A stretch of DNA of 64,000 nt, from positions 1,612,001-1,676,000 of the forward strand of contig NZ_CP107567.1 of NCBI RefSeq assembly GCF_025854275.1, written 5' to 3'. Source of the stretch: Streptomyces peucetius (GTDB taxonomy: Bacteria > Actinomycetota > Actinomycetes > Streptomycetales > Streptomycetaceae). This document shows positions 1 to 8,797 of the stretch, in pieces. The translations under genes and the position numbers were made by a program. The notes beneath the pieces are model-generated. The model was not told the origin of the DNA. It was given only the letters and a program-made list of their open reading frames with translations, and made no database searches. Numbering within the stretch: the stretch's first letter is position 1; every line of letters begins with the position of its first letter.

Positions 1-329
1 ACCCCCTGCACCACGCGCAGCGCGATCACCCAGCCGATGTCCGGGGCCAGGCCGATCGCGGCGGAGACCGCGCCGAAGCCGAGGATGCCGACGGCGAACA
101 CCCGCCGGTGGCCGTACCGGTCGCCGAGGCGGCCGGCGAGCACGAGCAGGCTCGCCACGGCGATCAGATAGCCGGTGCTGGTCCACTGGACCTGTTCGAA
201 GGAGGCGTCCAGGTCCCGTTGCATCGTGGGCTGCACAACGGTCAGCACCGTCCCGTCGAGGGCGACCAGCGCGGCGCCCACGACGCTGCCGCTCAGCGTG
301 ATCCGCCGGCGGCCCGCGCCCACCGTCAC
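1..329 (-). CDS. MFS drug-efflux transporter, N-terminal part (cut by window edge)
   Basis: About 109 residues of the N terminus are visible; the rest lies left of the window. The start is the GTG whose GTGA overlaps the stop of the TetR gene, so the two are translationally coupled. The translation shows a first transmembrane helix with the ALVALDGTVLTVV pattern of the EmrB/QacA (DHA2) drug:proton antiporters. It then shows the QWTSTGYLI motif opening helix 2 and the loop 2-3 motif A as GRLGDRYGHRR, which is diagnostic of the major facilitator superfamily. It should export a small toxic compound through the cytoplasmic membrane and be repressed by the upstream TetR protein. Substrate cannot be read from the sequence. 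Confidence 0.85.
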   Translation of the reverse strand, partial: MTVGAGRRRITLSGSVVGAALVALDGTVLTVVQPTMQRDLDASFEQVQWTSTGYLIAVASLLVLAGRLGDRYGHRRVFAVGILGFGAVSAAIGLAPDIGWVIALRVVQG

Positions 330-958
330 CGGGATTCCCGGCCGAGGTGGGCGTCCAGCACGGTGCGCAGCAATGGCTCGACGTCGTCCGTGCCCGTCGC
401 GAGCTGAAGACTGCCCCAGCCCCACAGCTGCGCGATGCCGTGAAGATTGGTCCACAGCGCGGTCGCGACGACCTGCGGCGGGGCGTCCCCGGGGCGCGGC
501 CGTACCCGGGCCACCGCGTCCACGAACCTGCCGAAGAGCGGCAGGCTGGTCTCCCGCAGGCCGAGATGTCCGCTTTTCAGCAGGTCGTGGCGGAACATCA
601 GCTCGAACATGCCGGCGTCGGTCCGCGCGAAGTCCAGATAAACGCGGCACAGCGCGGCCACCCGAGCGCGCGGGTCCTCACCGTCGTCGCCGCCGTCCTT
701 GCCGTCGCCACCGGTCACTTCGCCAGTCACTTCGCCGGTCACTGCGGCGGCCCTGCGCGCCAGGTCGGCGAAGCCTTCACGGGCGATCGCGGACAGCAGC
801 GACAGATGGGTCGGGAAGTAGCGGCGGGGCGCACCGTGCGAGACCCCCGCACTGCGGGCGATCTCCCGCAGGGACAGCGCCTCCACTCCCCTGCCGGCCA
901 CCAGCTCGACCCCCGCCGCCACCAGCCGGGCCTGCAGGCCCTCGTCGTGTTCGCTCAT
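326..958 (-). CDS. TetR-family transcriptional repressor
   Basis: A 210-residue TetR-type regulator. The N-terminal helix-turn-helix is clear (residues about 25-50: LSLREIARSAGVSHGAPRRYF), followed by a ligand-binding domain with the TetR_C_33-like pattern. A low-complexity insertion (TGEVTGEVTGGDGKDGGDDGED) sits around residues 75-98. I take the ATG at 958; a GTG two codons upstream at 964 lies inside the operator palindrome. The gene is first in an operon with the MFS transporter, overlapping it by GTGA. A perfect inverted repeat touching the start region points to autorepression. The inducing ligand is unknown. Confidence 0.9.
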   Translation of the reverse strand: MSEHDEGLQARLVAAGVELVAGRGVEALSLREIARSAGVSHGAPRRYFPTHLSLLSAIAREGFADLARRAAAVTGEVTGEVTGGDGKDGGDDGEDPRARVAALCRVYLDFARTDAGMFELMFRHDLLKSGHLGLRETSLPLFGRFVDAVARVRPRPGDAPPQVVATALWTNLHGIAQLWGWGSLQLATGTDDVEPLLRTVLDAHLGRESR

Positions 959-960
959 AG

Positions 961-990
961 ACACTGTCTACCGCACGGGGTAGACAGTGT
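961..990. promoter_or_regulatory. Palindromic operator for the TetR repressor
   Basis: A perfect inverted repeat with 12-bp arms (ACACTGTCTACC and its complement GGTAGACAGTGT) and a 6-bp spacer. It lies directly against the TetR start codon and 70 bp before the divergent membrane-protein gene. Size, symmetry and position are what is expected for a TetR-dimer site. Binding here could repress the tetR-MFS operon and perhaps the gene starting at 1061. Confidence 0.8.
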
Positions 991-1060
991 CTACGCCGAC
1001 CGTTCAGCCATTCGGCCCGTACCGCCTGCGGGGCCAGCAGGTGCGGTCGAGCGTTGGGCC

Positions 1061-2098
1061 ATGGCACAGACATACGACGGGCCGCACAGGGGCTTCCTCG
1101 GCGAGATCAAGGACGCGGTGAGCCTGCGGGCCGCCGCCTTGGTCATCGGGGTGCTGGCCCTCCAGCTCGGCTTCATCACGTCGTACATCGGCGCTTTCCA
1201 CCAGCCGGAGCCGGACAGGATCCCGCTGGCGGTCACCTCGCCCGACACCCAGTTCGCCGACGAGGCCCTCTACCGGCTCGAACGGCTGCCGGGCGACCCC
1301 ATCGAACCGCGCACCGTCGCCGACGAGACGGCGGCCCGGCGGCAGATCATGGACCGGAAGGTCGCCGGGGCGCTCGTCATCGACCCGCGCGGCACCACCG
1401 ACCGGCTGCTGGTCGCGGGCGGCGCGGGCGGCGCGCTCTCGCAGGCGCTCACCGAGGTCGTCACCAGGGTCGAACGGTCACAGGGCCGCACCGTGCAGGT
1501 CGTCGACGTGGTCCCCGGCGCGGCGGGCGACGCGCGCGGGCTCTCCTCGTTCTACCTGGTGGTCGGCTGGTGCGTCGGCGGCTATCTGTGCGCGGCGATC
1601 CTGGCGATCAGCGCGGGCGCCCGGCCCGCCAACACGAGCCGCGCCGTCATCCGGCTCGGCGCACTGCTGCTGTACTCGATCGCCGCGGGGCTGCTCGGCA
1701 CCGTGATCGCGGGCCCCGTACTGGACGCACTGCCCGGCAGTGTCTGGGCCCTGTGGGGGCTCGGCACCCTGCTCGTCTTCGCCGTCGGCGCGGTGACCCT
1801 GGCGCTGCAGGGACTGGCGGGGATCATCGGCATCGGCCTGGCGATCCTGCTGGTCGTGGTCCTCGGCAACCCGAGCGCGGGCGGCGCGTATCCGTACCCG
1901 CTGCTGCCACCGTTCTGGCAGGCGATCGGCCCGGCGCTGCCACCGGGGGCGGGCACGTACGCGGCGCGTTCGATCGCGTACTTCCGGGGGAACGGGGCGG
2001 GCGGGCCGATGCTGGTGCTGGCGGCGTGGGCGGTGGGGGGTGCGGTGGTGACGATGGCGTGCGCGGTGGGGCGCCGGGCGCCGGCGCGGCGGGCGTGA
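1061..2098 (+). CDS. ABC-2/YhgE-type integral membrane protein
   Basis: 345 residues. One transmembrane helix near residues 24-45 is followed by an extracytoplasmic domain of about 115 residues (to about 160). At least five further helices follow, starting at FYLVVGWCVGGYLCAAILAIS. This one-helix, large loop, multi-helix layout is that of ABC-2 type permeases and YhgE/Pip-like proteins, often linked to drug export. The ATG at 1061 is chosen because the longer frame upstream overlaps the divergent tetR gene and its operator. The gene is divergent from the TetR/MFS operon and may share its operator. No ATPase partner is adjacent, so the transport role is inferred from topology only. Confidence 0.7.
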   Translation: MAQTYDGPHRGFLGEIKDAVSLRAAALVIGVLALQLGFITSYIGAFHQPEPDRIPLAVTSPDTQFADEALYRLERLPGDPIEPRTVADETAARRQIMDRKVAGALVIDPRGTTDRLLVAGGAGGALSQALTEVVTRVERSQGRTVQVVDVVPGAAGDARGLSSFYLVVGWCVGGYLCAAILAISAGARPANTSRAVIRLGALLLYSIAAGLLGTVIAGPVLDALPGSVWALWGLGTLLVFAVGAVTLALQGLAGIIGIGLAILLVVVLGNPSAGGAYPYPLLPPFWQAIGPALPPGAGTYAARSIAYFRGNGAGGPMLVLAAWAVGGAVVTMACAVGRRAPARRA

Positions 2099-2109
2099 CG
2101 TTTCCCCTC

Positions 2110-2450
2110 CCCGCCCCTTCCCGAACCGGGCTCCGCCCGGACCCGTCTTACGGGGGCTCCGCCCCCGTACCCCCGCGCCTCAAACGCCGGCGAGGCTGGT
2201 GCTTGCCGGTCTCGTCGGGGCTCCGCCCCGAACCCCGCGCCTCAAACGCCGGCGGGGCTGGGTGTGCCCGACGAGGCTCGATGCGCCGCCGGCTGGTTTG
2301 CCGCGCAGCGGCATTTCCGGCCCGGCCGTTGTTTGAGGCCACCACGCGAAGCGCGGCGGGGGGCGGAGCCCCGAACACCACCCGAAGGCAGGCCGGGGGC
2401 CCGGGGTGGAGCCCCGAGCGGGGCCCGGGGGGCGGAGCTCCCGGTTTCGT
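2110..2450. repeat. Interspersed GC-rich repeat cluster (intergenic)
   Basis: The gap between the membrane protein and the protease gene holds no convincing gene. It carries two copies of a CCTCAAACGCCGGCGRGGCTGG-like element (about 2178-2200 and 2241-2263). These are interleaved with GGCTCCGCCCC motifs and followed by degenerate inverted copies (for example GCAGCGGCATTTCCGGCCCGG). The same family recurs at 61.3-61.9 kb. Such elements are scattered through Streptomyces intergenic DNA; here they sit downstream of one gene and beyond the terminator of the other. Confidence 0.7.
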
Positions 2451-2511
2451 GGAAGGGCGGGGTGGGGGAACGGCCCCGCGCAGCGGACCCGCACGCATCC
2501 GCGACGCCACC

Positions 2512-2550
2512 GCGCCGGCCCCGTCACGTCGCACGTGACGGGGCCGGCGC
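2512..2550. terminator. Strong hairpin terminator after the protease gene
   Basis: Perfect 18-bp arms (GCGCCGGCCCCGTCACGT and its complement) separated by 3 bases, 17 bases beyond the stop of the minus-strand streptogrisin gene. No T-run follows, as is usual in Streptomyces. Confidence 0.8.
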
Positions 2551-2567
2551 CCTCAAAAGACCCGGCG

Positions 2568-3653
2568 TCAGCCGATCTCCGCGCCGAAGACCGACAGCGC
2601 CTCCGTCACCGGCTGGAAGAACGTCTCGCCGCCCGACGTGCAGTCGCCGCTGCCGCCCGACGTGAGGCCGATCGCCGTGTCGCCGGAGAAGAGCGAACCG
2701 CCGCTGTCGCCCGGTTCGGCGCAGACGTTCGTCTGGATGAGGCCCTCGACGATGTCGCCGTTGCCGTAGTTGACCGTGGCGTCGAGCCCGGTCACCTCAC
2801 CGTCGTGGACCTGGGTGGTGGAGCCGCTGCGCGTCACCTGCATGCCGACGGTCGCGTCACCCGCCTGGGTGATGGCCTGCGAGCCGCCGTCGTAGAGGTT
2901 GACCTCGCTCGGGTGCTCCGTGGCGCCGTCGTACTTCACCAGTGCGAAGTCGTTGCCCGGGAACTGCGAGTCCACCATCGTGCCGATCGGCGCGCCACCC
3001 GCCGAGTCGGACCACTGGCTGCCGGACTGTCCGCAGTGTCCGGCGGTGACGAAGTGCGGCTGGCCGTCCTTGACCACGTTGAAGCCGAGCGAGCAGCGCC
3101 CACCGCCGGTGTGGATGGCGTCGCCGCCGGCGATGAAAGGCTTGAACTCGCCCGCGGTCTTCTTGAGCTCCGCCTTGGCGCCGAGGCCTTCGACGACCTT
3201 CTGCAGCTTGGCCCAGTCGGCGCCGTCGACCGTACGGTCCGCGGTGACGAGCACCTTGTTGGTGACCGGGTCGGTCGCCCAGGACGTACCCGGGATGGTC
3301 GCCTTGTCCGAGAGTGTCTGCCGTGCGCTCTTCAGTTCGACGAGGGTGTTCTCGACGATTCTGGCCCTGCCGCCCGCTTCGCGCACCGTCTGCGCCGCGT
3401 CCTCGCTCAGCACGTTCACGACGAGCGCCTTGGTCCCGGCGTCGTAGTAGGCGCCGGCCTCTTCGGCGCCCAGGTCCGCCCGCAGCGTGGCGGCGAGGTC
3501 ACCGGCTGCCGGGGCGGTGAGGGTCTTCACGTCGAACTGCGCGGTGTTGTCACTGGCGTTCGCGCTCTGGAGTGTGACGCCCGCGGCGATGACGGCGACG
3601 ATCGCGCCGCCGGCCACTGCCGCTTTCCTCTTGGGTATGCGTCGGTGCTTCAA
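2568..3653 (-). CDS. sprD: Streptogrisin D-like secreted serine protease precursor (S1 family)
   Basis: 361 residues from a TTG start preceded by AGGAGG. The order is signal peptide (about residues 1-33), an alpha-lytic-protease-type pro-region (to about 173), then the mature chymotrypsin-fold protease. The catalytic triad is His206 (TAGHC), Asp235 (GNDFALV) and Ser317 (EPGDSGGS). Cysteines C187/C207 and C311/C338 fit the two usual disulphides. The sequence closely resembles S. griseus SprD as I remember it, including KHRRIPKRK at the N terminus and GAEIG at the C terminus. The enzyme is exported, self-cleaves its pro-region and degrades extracellular protein. SprD-like sequence continues upstream of the TTG (NSGRLILR and PHRRSKLK), so a longer start is possible. 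The gene is monocistronic. Confidence 0.93.
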   Translation of the reverse strand: MKHRRIPKRKAAVAGGAIVAVIAAGVTLQSANASDNTAQFDVKTLTAPAAGDLAATLRADLGAEEAGAYYDAGTKALVVNVLSEDAAQTVREAGGRARIVENTLVELKSARQTLSDKATIPGTSWATDPVTNKVLVTADRTVDGADWAKLQKVVEGLGAKAELKKTAGEFKPFIAGGDAIHTGGGRCSLGFNVVKDGQPHFVTAGHCGQSGSQWSDSAGGAPIGTMVDSQFPGNDFALVKYDGATEHPSEVNLYDGGSQAITQAGDATVGMQVTRSGSTTQVHDGEVTGLDATVNYGNGDIVEGLIQTNVCAEPGDSGGSLFSGDTAIGLTSGGSGDCTSGGETFFQPVTEALSVFGAEIG

Positions 3654-3970
3654 CTTCGACCTCCTGTGGGGGCCGCGCCCGGACAAGTGGGGTGCCCCGG
3701 CGCGGAGGATGAGCCGCCCACTATTCCGAGGCGTCGCACTCGCACACAAGGTCGACTGTTGGACGGGCACACGACAACACGGGTGCGTTCACAGCCTCTT
3801 CACAGGCTCCGGGGGTACCGGGTCCGGAATGACGGGGCCGGTCCGTCCTCTGATGGGTAATCATCGGACGGGCGGGGAAGCTCATGATGTCTGCACAGGA
3901 CATGTAACCAGACACCGGGACATGCCCGACGGGCAGGTCGCAGGACACGTACGGCGAAGGGGGCGTTCGG
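3654..3970. promoter_or_regulatory. Intergenic region between divergent protease and hydrolase genes
   Basis: This 317-bp region must hold both promoters. An imperfect palindrome at 3843-3871 pairs CCGTCC with GGACGG and TGAT with ATCA around a GGGTA centre, with one internal mismatch pair. It could be an operator or a 5'-leader hairpin of the hydrolase. I see no other gene here. Confidence 0.4.
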
Positions 3971-4840
3971 GTGCGACGTCGGGTGCGCGTGTCGGACGGA
4001 CGGCATCTGATGGTGGAGCGACTGGGCGACCCACGCGGCAGACCGGTCTTCCTGCTGCACGGCACGCCGGGCAGCAGGCTCGGCCCCGCGCCGCGCGGCA
4101 TGGTGCTGTACCAGCGCGGCACCCAGCTCATCGCCTACGACCGGCCGGGGTACGGCGGTTCCGACCGGCTCGCGGGCCGCAGCGTCGCCGATGTCACCCA
4201 GGACGTACGGGCGATCGCCGACGAACTGGGGCTGGAGCGCTTCGCCGTCGTGGGCCGCTCCGGCGGCGCGCCGCACGCGCTCGCGTGCGCGGCGCTGATG
4301 CCCGACCGGGTCACCCGTGCCGCCGCGCTGGTGACCCTCGCGCCGAGGGACGCGGACGGCCTGGACTGGTTCGAGGGCATGGCCGCGTCGAACGTCACCG
4401 AGTACACCAGCGCCTCCGCCGACCCGGCCGGTCTCGTGGAGCGGTTCACGCTGCGCTCCGCCGAGATCCGGCAGGACCCGGTGCGGCTGCTGAACGATCT
4501 GCGCAGGGAGCTCACCGACTCCGACCGCATGGTGGTCTCCGACGCCGGCCTCAGGTCCATGCTGCTGCGCAACTACCAGGAGGCGCTGCGCACTTCGGCG
4601 TACGGATGGATCGACGACGCGCTCGCGTTCTGCAGCCCGTGGGGCTTCGACCCGGCCGACATCCAGGGCCCGGTGATGCTGTGGCACGGGGAGAAGGACG
4701 TCTTCTCCCCGGTGGGCCACTCCCGCTGGCTCGCCCAGCGCATCCCGGGCGCGACGGCCGTCCTCGAACCGGCCGCCGCGCACTTCGACGCCTTCCACGC
4801 GCTGCCCCGCGTCCTCACCTGGCTGCTCGAGGACGCCTGA
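3971..4840 (+). CDS. Alpha/beta-fold hydrolase
   Basis: 289 residues, GTG start with a purine-rich GAAGGGGG stretch upstream. It has the alpha/beta-hydrolase fold signature: an oxyanion HGTPGS at 30-35, the nucleophile elbow GRSGG with Ser97, an Asp in WHGEKDVFSP near 240 and a His in AAAHFDAFH near 266. These form the expected Ser-Asp-His triad. The cap region between them is helical and family-typical. Substrate cannot be inferred; homologues are annotated as proline iminopeptidase- or haloperoxidase-like. It is convergent with the fxs operon, with 15 bp between stops, so it is not part of it. Confidence 0.85.
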   Translation: MRRRVRVSDGRHLMVERLGDPRGRPVFLLHGTPGSRLGPAPRGMVLYQRGTQLIAYDRPGYGGSDRLAGRSVADVTQDVRAIADELGLERFAVVGRSGGAPHALACAALMPDRVTRAAALVTLAPRDADGLDWFEGMAASNVTEYTSASADPAGLVERFTLRSAEIRQDPVRLLNDLRRELTDSDRMVVSDAGLRSMLLRNYQEALRTSAYGWIDDALAFCSPWGFDPADIQGPVMLWHGEKDVFSPVGHSRWLAQRIPGATAVLEPAAAHFDAFHALPRVLTWLLEDA

Positions 4841-4855
4841 CGGCCCGCTCACGGG

Positions 4856-7800
4856 TCATACCGCGAGCGGCTCCAGGTCGCGGTAGACCCGGCGTTCGTC
4901 CTTCGCGATCCGGGTCAGCGCGTGCTCGTCGCCGAGCAGCCGCTGCAGCTCCTCGACGGCCTCCGCCCGTGTCCGCGCCGCCTCGTCCTTGCGTCCGATC
5001 AGCCCGAGCGTGACGGACATGTTGGAGGCGATGCCGAGCACCTCGGGGTGGTGCGCGCCGAGCACATTGCGCAGCCGGGTCACGGTCCGCCGCTCGATCT
5101 CCAGCGCCTCCTCGCAGTTGCCCAGGTCCGCGAGGGCGTTGGCGAGGTTGATCGTGCTGTACAGAGCGTGCGGATGGTTCTCGCCCAGCACCTCCCGCAT
5201 CGTCGCGACGACGCTCTGCAGCAGCTGCTCCGCGGTCTCGGGCATCCCGCAGCCCCACTCGTAGATCCCGAGGTTGTTGATCGCGGCCAGGGTGTACGGG
5301 TGCTCCTCGCCCGGCACCTGCCGGTACTGGTCGACGACCTCCTGGGCCAGGTCCCGGGCCGCCACCGGCTCACCCGCGGCGAACAGGTCGGCCGCCAGGT
5401 TCAGGTCGCAGGCCAGGGAATCCGGGTTGGCGGAGGTGTACTTGGCGCGGTAGCGGTTGCGGGCCGAGGTCGTCAGCCGCCGGGCGTCCTCCAGCCGGCC
5501 GGCCCTGCGCAGCGACACCGCGAGGCTCTTGGCCGCGGCCAGGGTGCCGGGGAACGTCCGGCCCAGCTGCTCCTTGTAGACGTCGTAGGTGCGGCTGAGC
5601 ACGGCCACGGAGTCGTCGTACCGTCCGACCTCCCTGAGGTCGCGGGCAAGGTTCATCGCGGAGTTCAGGGTGTACGGGTGCTCCGGGCCGAGCACCTCGC
5701 TGCGCCGGTCGAAGACCTCCTGGTCGATCTCGCGGGCCCGGGCGTACTGCCCGACCATGCGCAGGTTGAGCGCCAGGTTGTTGGCTGCGGCCAGGGTGCG
5801 CGGGTGGGATTCGTGGAAGATCTGGCTGAACCCCTCGTGCGCCTCGGTCGCCAGCTCCATGGCCCTCTCGTAGTCGCCGAGCGTGCCGAGGTCCATCGCG
5901 AGTCCGCTGGTGGTCATGTACGTGTGCGGATGCGTGGGGCCGAGGACCGCGCGCTGCCGCTCCAGGGTGACCTCGTCGAGGTCCTTGGCCTCCACGTAAC
6001 GGCCCTGGGAGCGGAGGATGTTGGAGAGGTGGAAGCGCAGGTACAGATACTGCAGGTCGTCGTTGCCCAGGATGTCCTTCCATGCCTCGCGCAGGTCGCT
6101 GGCGAGGGCGTGGGCGGTCTTCCAGTCGCCGCGCTTCCACAGATAGCGCACCCGGTCGATCAGCAGCCGGCGGGTCTCCGGCTCCTTGCAGTATCTGGCC
6201 TCCGAGGGGCCGAGGTGCGGCCAGATGGTGTTGAACCGCGGCCACGTGTCGGGATTGTCGATCGGCTCGTCGTCGTCGGGCCTGGCGCCGGCGAGGATGC
6301 GGTGGACGGCGTGGCGCGCGTCCATCTGCTCCTCCTCGCTGAGCTGGGCCCGGATGACGGCCTGCACGAGCCGGTGCACCTGGATGGAGTTGGAGACCTG
6401 GTCGACCTTGGCGAGGGCGAACCGGCCGATCTCCCGGATGACTCTGCCGAGGACCAGCTTCTCCTGCAGGGAGGCGTCGTACGGCTTGAGGGCCTCGATC
6501 ATCTCCTTGCTGTAGAGGAGGTTCGCGGAGATCGGCTCGGGAGCGAAGAAGGCGCACAGCTGGAGCAGCCGGACGGCCGCGGGCGAGCGCTCCTTGAGCC
6601 GCTCGATGGACACGTTCCAGGTGGCGGCGACCGGCTCCGGGTATCCGACGGGCTGGTTGAGCGCGAGAACGCTCGCGGCCTGCTCACGCAGCTGTTCCAG
6701 GTACGCGGCGACCGGGGTGGCGGTCTCCGCGATCCAGGCCGCGGCCTGTTCGACGGCGAGGGGCAGGTCTCCCACGGCGGTGGCGACCTGGTCGGCGTCC
6801 TCGGCGCTCAGACCGCGGGCACGCCGCTGGATGTGCTCGATGGACTCCTCGCGCATGAAGACGTCGACGGGCAGCGCGTCGCCGTACTGCGACCAGCTCT
6901 GGTTCCTCGACGTGACCAGCACGTGCCCGGGCCCGCCGGCGGGGAAGTACCGCTTCAGCTGCTCGGGGTCGTCCGCGTTGTCGAAGACGAGCAGCCAGCG
7001 TTTCGACGGCACTCCGCGCCGCAGCAGGTCTATGGCCTCCTGGGAGGCGGCGGCCATGTCCTCGCCGCCCTGCGCGCCGAGGCGGACGGCGAGTTCGGCG
7101 AGTCCGGCGATCACGTCGTCGGGCTGCTCCGCGGAGATCCACCAGACCAGGTCGTAGTCGGCCATGAAGCGGTGGACGTATTCGAGGGCCACCTGGGTCT
7201 TGCCGACGCCGCCGAGACCGTAGAGGGTCTGCGGCTGCGGCAGCACCGCGGCCACGGACATGCCGCCGCCGAGCTGGTCCCGCATCCGTTCCAGGACCAC
7301 GGAACGGCCGGTGAATCCGGGGTTGCGGGGCGGCGCGTTCCAGATCTTCGGCACCGTTCCGGGGAACCGCGGGCCCGGTGACGACGGCTCGGGGAGCTGC
7401 ACCGGGCGGTCGAGGGCACGCAGCAGCGCACCGGTGGCATGCATCTCGTCGAGCCGGAACAGGTCGACGGGGTTGCGGTCGATGTAGGGGGTGGTCAGGC
7501 GGACGTCGCCGACCCGGATCGGCAACAGATGCCGCCGGCCGCCGCTCGGGTCCTCGGCGGCGGCGCGCTGGAAGACCTCGACGGCTCGTGCGGACTTGAG
7601 GTACGCGCTGGACAGCAGCACCACCGTGCGCGCCGCGTTCTCCGCGGAGGCCGCGTCGAACTCCACCGGGTCGAGTTCCGCCGACACGTCGCGCGGCACG
7701 ACCCGGAAGCCGGCGCGGCTGAGCACGTACTCGACCCAGTCGGCCCACATGCGGTTCTCGGCGACGTAGCTGAGGAACAGGTCGGCGGGCAGGGCGGGGC

Positions 7801-8797
7801 GGCGGCGGGTGAAGGCGTCCCTGATACGCAGCCGGACGTCCTCGTTGACGGGTGGCATCGAGGTGATCTGTCCGTCGGTGACGACGGTGGCGAGCCGTTC
7901 GAAGGCGGAGAGCAGTGAGCTGGTGAGCCCGGCCTCGTCCCCGAAGGTCGCGAGTGTCTCCTCGTAGGCGTAGTACGGCCGGTAGGGGATCTCCACCGCG
8001 CCCCAGTAGGCGGTGGCCTCCTCCGCGGTGAGGCCGGTGGGGAACCGGTCGAACTTCAGGCGCGCGAGGGCCCGTCCGGCGTCGGCCTTCTCCTTCTCGC
8101 CCTCGTCGATGCGCATCGGCACGGGGAGGATCTTGATGCCCCGGCCGCCGTACCGCTCGTCGATCTGCCGGGCGACCGAGGCGGCACCGTCGATCGACTG
8201 GTCGCTGAGCGTGAAGCAGTCGACGAGGACGTCGGGCAGATGGACGGTGCAGATGTCGGCGATGTCGCTGAGACCGGTGCGGCTGTCGATGAGGACGTAG
8301 TCGTAGTTGGCCTTCATGTCGTCGCGCAGCGCGTCGAAGAAGTGGCCGCCGCCCAGCCGGTCGTAGAAGTTGTCCCAGTCGAAGGTGGAGACGGTGGCCG
8401 AGTACTCGCGGTTCTGCTTGCCCGCGGAGACGAAGTCGAGGGTGCCGCCCTCGGGGAACTCCCAGCCGAGGCTCTCCGGGGTGAGGGAGACGGCGTGCGG
8501 CTGTATGCGCGCGTACTCCACGTGCCAGTCGGCGCGGCGCGGCTCGGGATTGGTCGCGGCCCAGGCGAACTCGGTGATCAGGTCGATGACACCGGTGGTG
8601 GCGCCGAGCGTGGACGGGTCGAGGAAGGGGTGGAAGAAGCGGTGCAGGCCGGGTGCTTCAAGGTCCCAGTCGACGGCCAGGACCCTCTTGCCGTTCGCGG
8701 CGAGGATCCAGGCCACGTTGGCCATGGCCATCGTGCGTCCGGTACCTCCCTTGTACGAGTAGAAGGTGACGATGCGCCCGTCACGACTGGCTGTCAT
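4856..8797 (-). CDS. fxsT: FxSxx-COOH system protein FxsT: MinD-like ATPase, TIR-like, NB-ARC NTPase, TPR
   Basis: 1313 residues, last gene of the fxs operon. The ATG at 8797 has GGAGG eight bases upstream and overlaps the end of fxsC by 17 bases. Domains in order: a deviant-Walker MinD/ParA-like ATPase at 9-300 (SYKGGTGRTMAMAN, with DSRTGLSD); a TIR-like region at about 336-460 beginning ADLFLSYVAENRMWADW; an NB-ARC/STAND NTPase at about 500-760 (Walker A GLGGVGKTQ at 527-535, Walker B LLVFDN); and a C-terminal array of TPR_10/TPR_12 repeats from about 870 to 1300. The repeats carry the LGPTHPHTY-type motif at 42-residue spacing. The layout resembles NLR-like sensors. The family is known by its association with FxsA/FxsB; its biochemical role is unknown. 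It may sense or respond to the modified peptide. Confidence 0.9.
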   Translation of the reverse strand: MTASRDGRIVTFYSYKGGTGRTMAMANVAWILAANGKRVLAVDWDLEAPGLHRFFHPFLDPSTLGATTGVIDLITEFAWAATNPEPRRADWHVEYARIQPHAVSLTPESLGWEFPEGGTLDFVSAGKQNREYSATVSTFDWDNFYDRLGGGHFFDALRDDMKANYDYVLIDSRTGLSDIADICTVHLPDVLVDCFTLSDQSIDGAASVARQIDERYGGRGIKILPVPMRIDEGEKEKADAGRALARLKFDRFPTGLTAEEATAYWGAVEIPYRPYYAYEETLATFGDEAGLTSSLLSAFERLATVVTDGQITSMPPVNEDVRLRIRDAFTRRRPALPADLFLSYVAENRMWADWVEYVLSRAGFRVVPRDVSAELDPVEFDAASAENAARTVVLLSSAYLKSARAVEVFQRAAAEDPSGGRRHLLPIRVGDVRLTTPYIDRNPVDLFRLDEMHATGALLRALDRPVQLPEPSSPGPRFPGTVPKIWNAPPRNPGFTGRSVVLERMRDQLGGGMSVAAVLPQPQTLYGLGGVGKTQVALEYVHRFMADYDLVWWISAEQPDDVIAGLAELAVRLGAQGGEDMAAASQEAIDLLRRGVPSKRWLLVFDNADDPEQLKRYFPAGGPGHVLVTSRNQSWSQYGDALPVDVFMREESIEHIQRRARGLSAEDADQVATAVGDLPLAVEQAAAWIAETATPVAAYLEQLREQAASVLALNQPVGYPEPVAATWNVSIERLKERSPAAVRLLQLCAFFAPEPISANLLYSKEMIEALKPYDASLQEKLVLGRVIREIGRFALAKVDQVSNSIQVHRLVQAVIRAQLSEEEQMDARHAVHRILAGARPDDDEPIDNPDTWPRFNTIWPHLGPSEARYCKEPETRRLLIDRVRYLWKRGDWKTAHALASDLREAWKDILGNDDLQYLYLRFHLSNILRSQGRYVEAKDLDEVTLERQRAVLGPTHPHTYMTTSGLAMDLGTLGDYERAMELATEAHEGFSQIFHESHPRTLAAANNLALNLRMVGQYARAREIDQEVFDRRSEVLGPEHPYTLNSAMNLARDLREVGRYDDSVAVLSRTYDVYKEQLGRTFPGTLAAAKSLAVSLRRAGRLEDARRLTTSARNRYRAKYTSANPDSLACDLNLAADLFAAGEPVAARDLAQEVVDQYRQVPGEEHPYTLAAINNLGIYEWGCGMPETAEQLLQSVVATMREVLGENHPHALYSTINLANALADLGNCEEALEIERRTVTRLRNVLGAHHPEVLGIASNMSVTLGLIGRKDEAARTRAEAVEELQRLLGDEHALTRIAKDERRVYRDLEPLAV

